A DNA stretch of 64,000 nucleotides from Hymenobacter latericoloratus (GTDB lineage: Bacteria; Bacteroidota; Bacteroidia; Cytophagales; Hymenobacteraceae), in NCBI RefSeq assembly GCF_014199535.1, contig NZ_JACHNV010000002.1, forward strand, positions 558,001 through 622,000. Reading direction: 5' to 3'. Shown here piece after piece: positions 59,444-64,000 of the stretch. The notes under the pieces are model-generated. The model did no database searches. It was given only the letters and a program-made list of their open reading frames with translations, and was not told the origin of the DNA. Both the position numbers and the translations under genes were made by a program. Within the stretch, counting starts at the first letter, position 1. Every line of letters begins with the position of its first letter.

Positions 59444-62400
59444 TTAATACAGAATGGTAATGGACCCGCTGTAGGACTTGCCCAGCGGCCCCTTCGTGAC
59501 GACGACGTAGTAGTAGGTGCCTACCGGGGCGGGCTGGCCGTTGATGTCACCGCGCCACTCATTGGCCCGGCTGTAGTTGGTGGCCGAGAAAATCTGGTTG
59601 CCCCAGCGGTTGAACACGGTCACGGTATTGTCGGGGAACTGCTCGATGTTCTCGATCTGCCAGGTATCGTCGCGGCCGTCGCTGTTAGGCGTAAAGGCAT
59701 TCGGAATCCGGATGGCCGGGCGCACGGTAATCGTTACCTGATCGGAGTCGGCGCAGCCGCCCGCCCCCGCCGAGAGGGTGTACGTGGTCGTGACGCGGGG
59801 CGTAGCCACGGGCCGCAGCGAGTCGCCGGTAAAGCGCAGGCCCGCGGCCGGCGTCCAGCGCACGGGGTAGCGCCCATCGGCCCGGCCCTCCAGCGTGATG
59901 GAGGTGCCGGCCAGAATTTCCCGGTCGGGGCCGGCGTCCACGTCCACCGGAGGCTGAATCCGCACGGGCACTCCGTTGGAAACCGCCGTAACAGGCTGGG
60001 CGCAGATGTTGGTAGTGCGCAGGCGCAGCGTCACGACCTGCCCGGCCTGCAGGGTGGTGCTGGTGAATACCGGGCCCGTGGCGCCCGGTACATCGGTGCC
60101 GTTTACCTGCCACTGGTACTCCGGCGCCGGACCCGCCCCGTTCACGTTGGCCAGACTGAAGGTGAGAGGCGCTCCCAGGCACACGGGGCCGCCCGGTTGC
60201 ACGGCAATAGTAAGGGTAGGCAGGGAAGTAGGCGTGCGCGTGACGGTAACGGAAGCCGTTGCCGGCCCCGTGCTGCACAGCCCCGCCGTGGGCGTTACCT
60301 CCACCCGCACTTGGTCACCGGTGACGAGGGTGCTGCTGGTAAACGTGGGGCCACTGGCCGCGAACACGCCGTTCACCAGCCAGCGGAACGTGGGATTAGC
60401 CCCCACGTTGGTAGCCGCGGCCGTAAAGGTCAGGGGGGTGCCGGGGCACTGCACCGGGGCCGGGGCCAGGGTTACGGTGGGTGTCACCAGGGGCGTCACC
60501 CGCACCGCTACCACGTTGGAAACCGCCGTGGCGCAGGTGCCCGTGCCCGAGGTAACGCGGCGCCGGAAAAAGGTAGTAGTCGTGAGCGGGCCGGGGGCAA
60601 AGGTTGATGCGGTGGCGCCGCTGATGGCCGCCCAGGTGGAGTTATCCGTGGACGCTTCCCACTGGTAGGTGAAGGTGCCGGTGCCGCCGCTGGCCCCGCC
60701 CCCGCTCAGCGGAGCCGGGGTAGCTCCCGCACAAATGTCCTGGTCGGTGCCGATGGTGCCGGCCAGCAGTTCGGGCAGCACTGTTACCGCCACCGAAGCC
60801 GTAACCTCGGGTCCGCACGGACCGGAAGTTACCCGGCGGCGGAAGTAGGTGGTAACCGAAACCGGGCCCGGTGCGAAGGTTTCGGCGGTAGCCCCGTCAA
60901 TGAGCGTCCAGGTGCTGTTATCCGGAGAAGATTCCCACTGGTAGGTGTAGCTGCCCGTGCCGCCCGTAGGGGAGGTAGTGCTGGTAAGGGGCACGGGGGT
61001 AGCGCCTGGGCACACCGTCTGGGCGGGGCCAACGGCACCGGCGGTCAGGGCCGGCGCTACCGTAATAGTTACCACGTTGGAATAAGCCGGGCCGCAGGGC
61101 CCGCTGGTTGCCCGCCGCCGAAAGTAGGTGGTAGCGGCCAGCGGAGTTGGGGCAAAGGTTGATGCGGTGGCGCCGGGGATGGTAGTCCAGGTAACGTTGT
61201 CGGGCGAGGCTTCCCACTGATAATCAATGGCGCCCGAGCCGCCGGCAGCCAGGGTAGTGCTGGTAAGCAGAGCCGGAGTACCACCGGTGCAAATGGTTTG
61301 GTTAGCGGCGATGCTCCCGGCAGTCAGGGCTGGTACCACCGTGATGGTGACGGCGTTGGAATACACCGGCCCACAGTCGCCGGAAGTTACCCGGCGGCGG
61401 AAGAAGGTAGTAGCCGTAAGCGGGCCAGGCACGAAGGTGGCGCCGGTAGCCCCGCCAACGGCCGTCCAGGTGGTGTTGTCCGGGGAAGATTCCCACTGGT
61501 AGGCGTAGCTGCCTGTGCCGCCCTCAGGGCTGGCCGGGCCGGTAAGCGGGGCGGGGGTAGCCCCGGCGCAAATGGTCTGGTCGTTGGCAATGCGGCCCGG
61601 CGTCAGGGTCGGCAGTACCGTGATGGTTACCACATTAGACAGGGTAGCGGCGCAGGGCCCGGAGGTAACCCGGCGGCGGAAGTAGGTGGTAGTCGTGAGC
61701 GGACCGGGCGCGAAGGTTTCGGCGGTGGCACCCGCAATAACCGCCCAGACGTTGATATCCGGCGAGGACTCCCACTGATACGCAAACGTGCCCGTGCCGC
61801 CCGTAGCAGGGGCCGCGCTGGTAAGCGCGGCGGGGGTAGCACCCGAACACACTGTTTGGCTGGCGGCAATAGTGCCGGCCACCAAGGCGGGCGTTACCGT
61901 AATGGTTACCACGTTGGACAAGACCGGCGCGCAGCCGCTCCCCGAAGTTGCCCGGCGGCGGAAGGAGGTAGTTACGCTGAGCTGACCCGGCTCAAAGTTT
62001 GGTCCGGTGGCCCCGCCAATGGGCGTCCAGGTGGCATTATCCACCGATGATTCCCACTGGTAGGTAATGGTGCCGGAGCCCCCCGTAGCCGCAGTTTCGC
62101 TGGTTAGCAGGGCCGGTATGCTGCCCGCGCAGATGGTCTGGCTGGCCGCAATGGTACCGGCCGTCAGGGCAGGTACCACGGTGATGGTAACCGTGTTGGA
62201 AGGCGTAGTCGTGCAGGCCCCGGAGGTTACCTGGCGGCGAAACGACGTAGTAACCGTGAGCAGTCCGGGCGCGAAGGTTTCGCTGGTAGCATTTGGAATA
62301 GCGGTCCAGGTAGTACCACCATCTACCGACGATTCCCACTGATACGCAAACGTACCCGTACCGCCCGTAGCGGGACCGGTGCTCGTCAGGGGGGCAACCG

Positions 62401-64000
62401 GGCTGCCGGCGCATACCGTCTGGTCGGCGGCAATGCCGCCCGGCGTCAGGGCTGGCAGCACGGTAATGGCTACCGAAGCGGTAAAGGTGGGGGTACAGTA
62501 CGGACCGCTTTGGTCAGGCAAAAGCAGCAGGGCGCGCCGCCGGAAATACGTAACGCCCGCAGGCAATGAGTTGCCGGGCTGATAGGTGGCGGCGGTGGCC
62601 CCGGGAATATCCGTCCAGGTAGCATTATCCGTGGAGGTTTGCCACTGGTACTCTAAGGGCAGGTCAGCATCACTGGAGGCATTGGTAGTGCTGGTAAGCG
62701 CGGCCGGCGCAGCGCCAGCGCATAGCACCTGCGGGCCCGCGATGCTACCCGGCTCCGGCAGATCGGGCACCTGGATTATCCCCGAGCTTTCGCGGCAAAA
62801 GCAGTCGGTGTCGATGCGCAGCGTGATGGTGTAGTTGCCGGGCCTGGCGTAGGTATGAACGGGGTTCTCTTCGGTTGAGGTAGCACCGTCGCCGAACGTC
62901 CAGAGATACTTCTTATTATCAAAATCAATGGGTGGGGCCTCAAATGAAATCTGTCGGCAACCCGTTATCTGCGCAATAGGTCCCACGCGCAACAAAGAGC
63001 TCTGGTTGAAGTTGACTAAGCCCAGGCCACTCAGGCGACCACCCAGCTGTAGGCTGTCGTCGGCGTAGCGGGACTTGGCCCCCAGCGAGTCCGGGTACGG
63101 AATGACGCCCAGCGCGGGCTGGTTGTCACGGGCCACGTAAATCTTGCCGTCGGGCGCGGCCTGCAGGGAGCCCAGGTCGGCCGGGGTTTTCTGTTTGAGC
63201 GGAATGTCTTCCTTGGTAACCGGCCCGCGGCCGCTGATGTCGAATTGCAGCAGTTTGGGCGGGTTGCGCACCGTAGCATAGAGGTAGCTGCCAGGCGAAA
63301 ACCCTACTCCATAATATTTCCCGGCGCCGCTGTCCACAATGTACGGCACCTGTGGGTTAACGCTGACCTGGCCCGAGCCGGTATCAAACCCAAACAGCTC
63401 CACGGTGCTGCTGCTGTCGCCCACTACTTCGCTGTAGCGGGCCAGGGCCAACTGCTGACCATTGGGAGTTACCTTCATCTGGCCCTTATAGCCCAGGGCC
63501 GCCACACTTGGCGCGTGCAGGCTGCCGACGGTTGAAATAATGGGCTCGTCGATGAGGACCGGACCTACATAGCCGGCTGATTGCCGCACACGGTAGGCCA
63601 GAAAGGCGTCGCCGCGGTTATTATTCCCCCCCTTGGCAGTGCCCCAGCCGTGCGCGATAACCCAGATGTCGCAGCCGTTTTTATGGAATACGGCTGTCAG
63701 CTTCTCCGCCGTGCCGCGGGCCAGAGGGGTGTTTTTGGTAGCCGCTATAACGGTGCCCGGCCCACCACCCTCAGGAATTTCAATTTCCGAGTAGCTCAGG
63801 CCAACGGTGTCTTTCAGGGTAAAGAGCAGGTAGCGCGTGGGTTGGCCAGCTATAGGTTTGCCCGGCAGCTTGATGGGAAGGGGGCCGTCGGTAGTGAAGC
63901 GGCTGCCTGCCAGCCCCGTGCCGTTGGTCATCACACTACCGTCGCCGTTCCAGACGGTTTCGCCGTTGCTGTAGAACAGAATTTCGCCGTTGGCGTCTGA
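59444..64000 (-). CDS. Giant CHU_C/T9SS type B surface protein with PKD and eight Ig-like repeats (5' partial)
   Basis: The frame is open to base 64000, so the start is beyond the window; 1518 residues are seen. The N-terminal part begins SDANGEILFYSNGETVWN and continues with propeller-like segments (LFGFDTGSGQVSV, GKIYVARDNQPALGVIPYPD). A PKD domain follows (YLWTFGDGATSTEENPVHTYARPGNYTITL). Then eight tandem ~93-residue Ig-like repeats (bases about 60495-62757), each with QTxCAGxxPAxLTS, YQWESSxDNxTW, FAPGPL and FRRRVTSGxC. Two further Ig-like domains and a gliding-motility-associated C-terminal domain (NAFTPNSDGRDDTWQIEN) end it. It is probably a surface adhesin carried by T9SS with PorP/SprF. 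Confidence 0.92.
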   Translation of the reverse strand, partial: SDANGEILFYSNGETVWNGDGSVMTNGTGLAGSRFTTDGPLPIKLPGKPIAGQPTRYLLFTLKDTVGLSYSEIEIPEGGGPGTVIAATKNTPLARGTAEKLTAVFHKNGCDIWVIAHGWGTAKGGNNNRGDAFLAYRVRQSAGYVGPVLIDEPIISTVGSLHAPSVAALGYKGQMKVTPNGQQLALARYSEVVGDSSSTVELFGFDTGSGQVSVNPQVPYIVDSGAGKYYGVGFSPGSYLYATVRNPPKLLQFDISGRGPVTKEDIPLKQKTPADLGSLQAAPDGKIYVARDNQPALGVIPYPDSLGAKSRYADDSLQLGGRLSGLGLVNFNQSSLLRVGPIAQITGCRQISFEAPPIDFDNKKYLWTFGDGATSTEENPVHTYARPGNYTITLRIDTDCFCRESSGIIQVPDLPEPGSIAGPQVLCAGAAPAALTSTTNASSDADLPLEYQWQTSTDNATWTDIPGATAATYQPGNSLPAGVTYFRRRALLLLPDQSGPYCTPTFTASVAITVLPALTPGGIAADQTVCAGSPVAPLTSTGPATGGTGTFAYQWESSVDGGTTWTAIPNATSETFAPGLLTVTTSFRRQVTSGACTTTPSNTVTITVVPALTAGTIAASQTICAGSIPALLTSETAATGGSGTITYQWESSVDNATWTPIGGATGPNFEPGQLSVTTSFRRRATSGSGCAPVLSNVVTITVTPALVAGTIAASQTVCSGATPAALTSAAPATGGTGTFAYQWESSPDINVWAVIAGATAETFAPGPLTTTTYFRRRVTSGPCAATLSNVVTITVLPTLTPGRIANDQTICAGATPAPLTGPASPEGGTGSYAYQWESSPDNTTWTAVGGATGATFVPGPLTATTFFRRRVTSGDCGPVYSNAVTITVVPALTAGSIAANQTICTGGTPALLTSTTLAAGGSGAIDYQWEASPDNVTWTTIPGATASTFAPTPLAATTYFRRRATSGPCGPAYSNVVTITVAPALTAGAVGPAQTVCPGATPVPLTSTTSPTGGTGSYTYQWESSPDNSTWTLIDGATAETFAPGPVSVTTYFRRRVTSGPCGPEVTASVAVTVLPELLAGTIGTDQDICAGATPAPLSGGGASGGTGTFTYQWEASTDNSTWAAISGATASTFAPGPLTTTTFFRRRVTSGTGTCATAVSNVVAVRVTPLVTPTVTLAPAPVQCPGTPLTFTAAATNVGANPTFRWLVNGVFAASGPTFTSSTLVTGDQVRVEVTPTAGLCSTGPATASVTVTRTPTSLPTLTIAVQPGGPVCLGAPLTFSLANVNGAGPAPEYQWQVNGTDVPGATGPVFTSTTLQAGQVVTLRLRTTNICAQPVTAVSNGVPVRIQPPVDVDAGPDREILAGTSITLEGRADGRYPVRWTPAAGLRFTGDSLRPVATPRVTTTYTLSAGAGGCADSDQVTITVRPAIRIPNAFTPNSDGRDDTWQIENIEQFPDNTVTVFNRWGNQIFSATNYSRANEWRGDINGQPAPVGTYYYVVVTKGPLGKSYSGSITILY

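Noticed and set aside
60495..62757. Eight ~280-bp repeats as mobile or CRISPR-like DNA
   Set aside because: They are in-frame protein repeats within one coding sequence.

Overview
The window (about 62% GC) most likely comes from a Hymenobacter-like member of the Bacteroidota. Grounds: several secreted proteins end in type IX secretion (T9SS) sorting domains of type A or type B, a PorP/SprF-family gene is present, Bacteroidota-type TAnnTTTG -7 promoter elements lie close to start codons, and the gene content (split and fused histidine kinases, CHU_C protein with Ig-like repeats, double Ddl) fits that group. Genus assignment is inference. Most genes run on the minus strand. Both ends cut through a gene: a PA14/T9SS protein on the left and a giant CHU_C protein on the right.

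Region 1 (1108-14879, minus) is a complete-looking exopolysaccharide cluster. Read 5' to 3' it holds an initiating sugar-phosphate transferase with a Cys/His insert, a half-length TolC-like outer-membrane protein, a Wzc-like co-polymerase with a degenerate kinase domain, a Wzy-like polymerase, three family-2 glycosyltransferases, a GT14-type and a GT4-type transferase, a Wzx-like flippase and a DxD glycosyltransferase. A 29-codon ORF lies between two transferases. Upstream are a single-domain response regulator and a large hybrid kinase (GAF-HisKA-HATPase-REC-HPt) that probably control it.

Region 2 (18.1-28.1 kb) holds a TonB-dependent receptor, two tandem-domain universal stress proteins, two small acidic disordered proteins, a small GNAT, a secreted T9SS endonuclease I and a fasciclin-domain protein. 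Region 3 (28.1-38.6 kb) holds two related histidine kinases, one fused to a membrane sensor and one beside a separate membrane protein, an NTT/MFS-HEAT-cNMP fusion, a YitT protein, a low-GC lipoprotein, tRNA-Arg(CCG), an OsmC/Ohr protein and a transglutaminase-like protein.

Region 4 (38.6-49.4 kb) has sucC divergent from lolD, a possible Rad52-like protein, a DUF2306-like membrane protein, recQ, a quinone-reductase-like enzyme, an ohr/ohrR pair with a visible operator, a rhodanese and a T9SS protein. Region 5 (49.4-64 kb) has a PASTA protein and a fused double D-Ala-D-Ala ligase divergent from pgk, a membrane protein, a site-2 protease, a HAD phosphatase, a CAU tRNA, a TRIC-like channel, a PorP/SprF protein and the CHU_C protein that is its probable secretion client.

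Intergenic space is rich in structure: REP-like hairpins, a 34-bp perfect inverted repeat that supplies the ddl stop codon, heptamer tandem repeats in two divergent promoter regions, and many clear intrinsic terminators. No CRISPR array, insertion sequence, prophage or integrase was seen.
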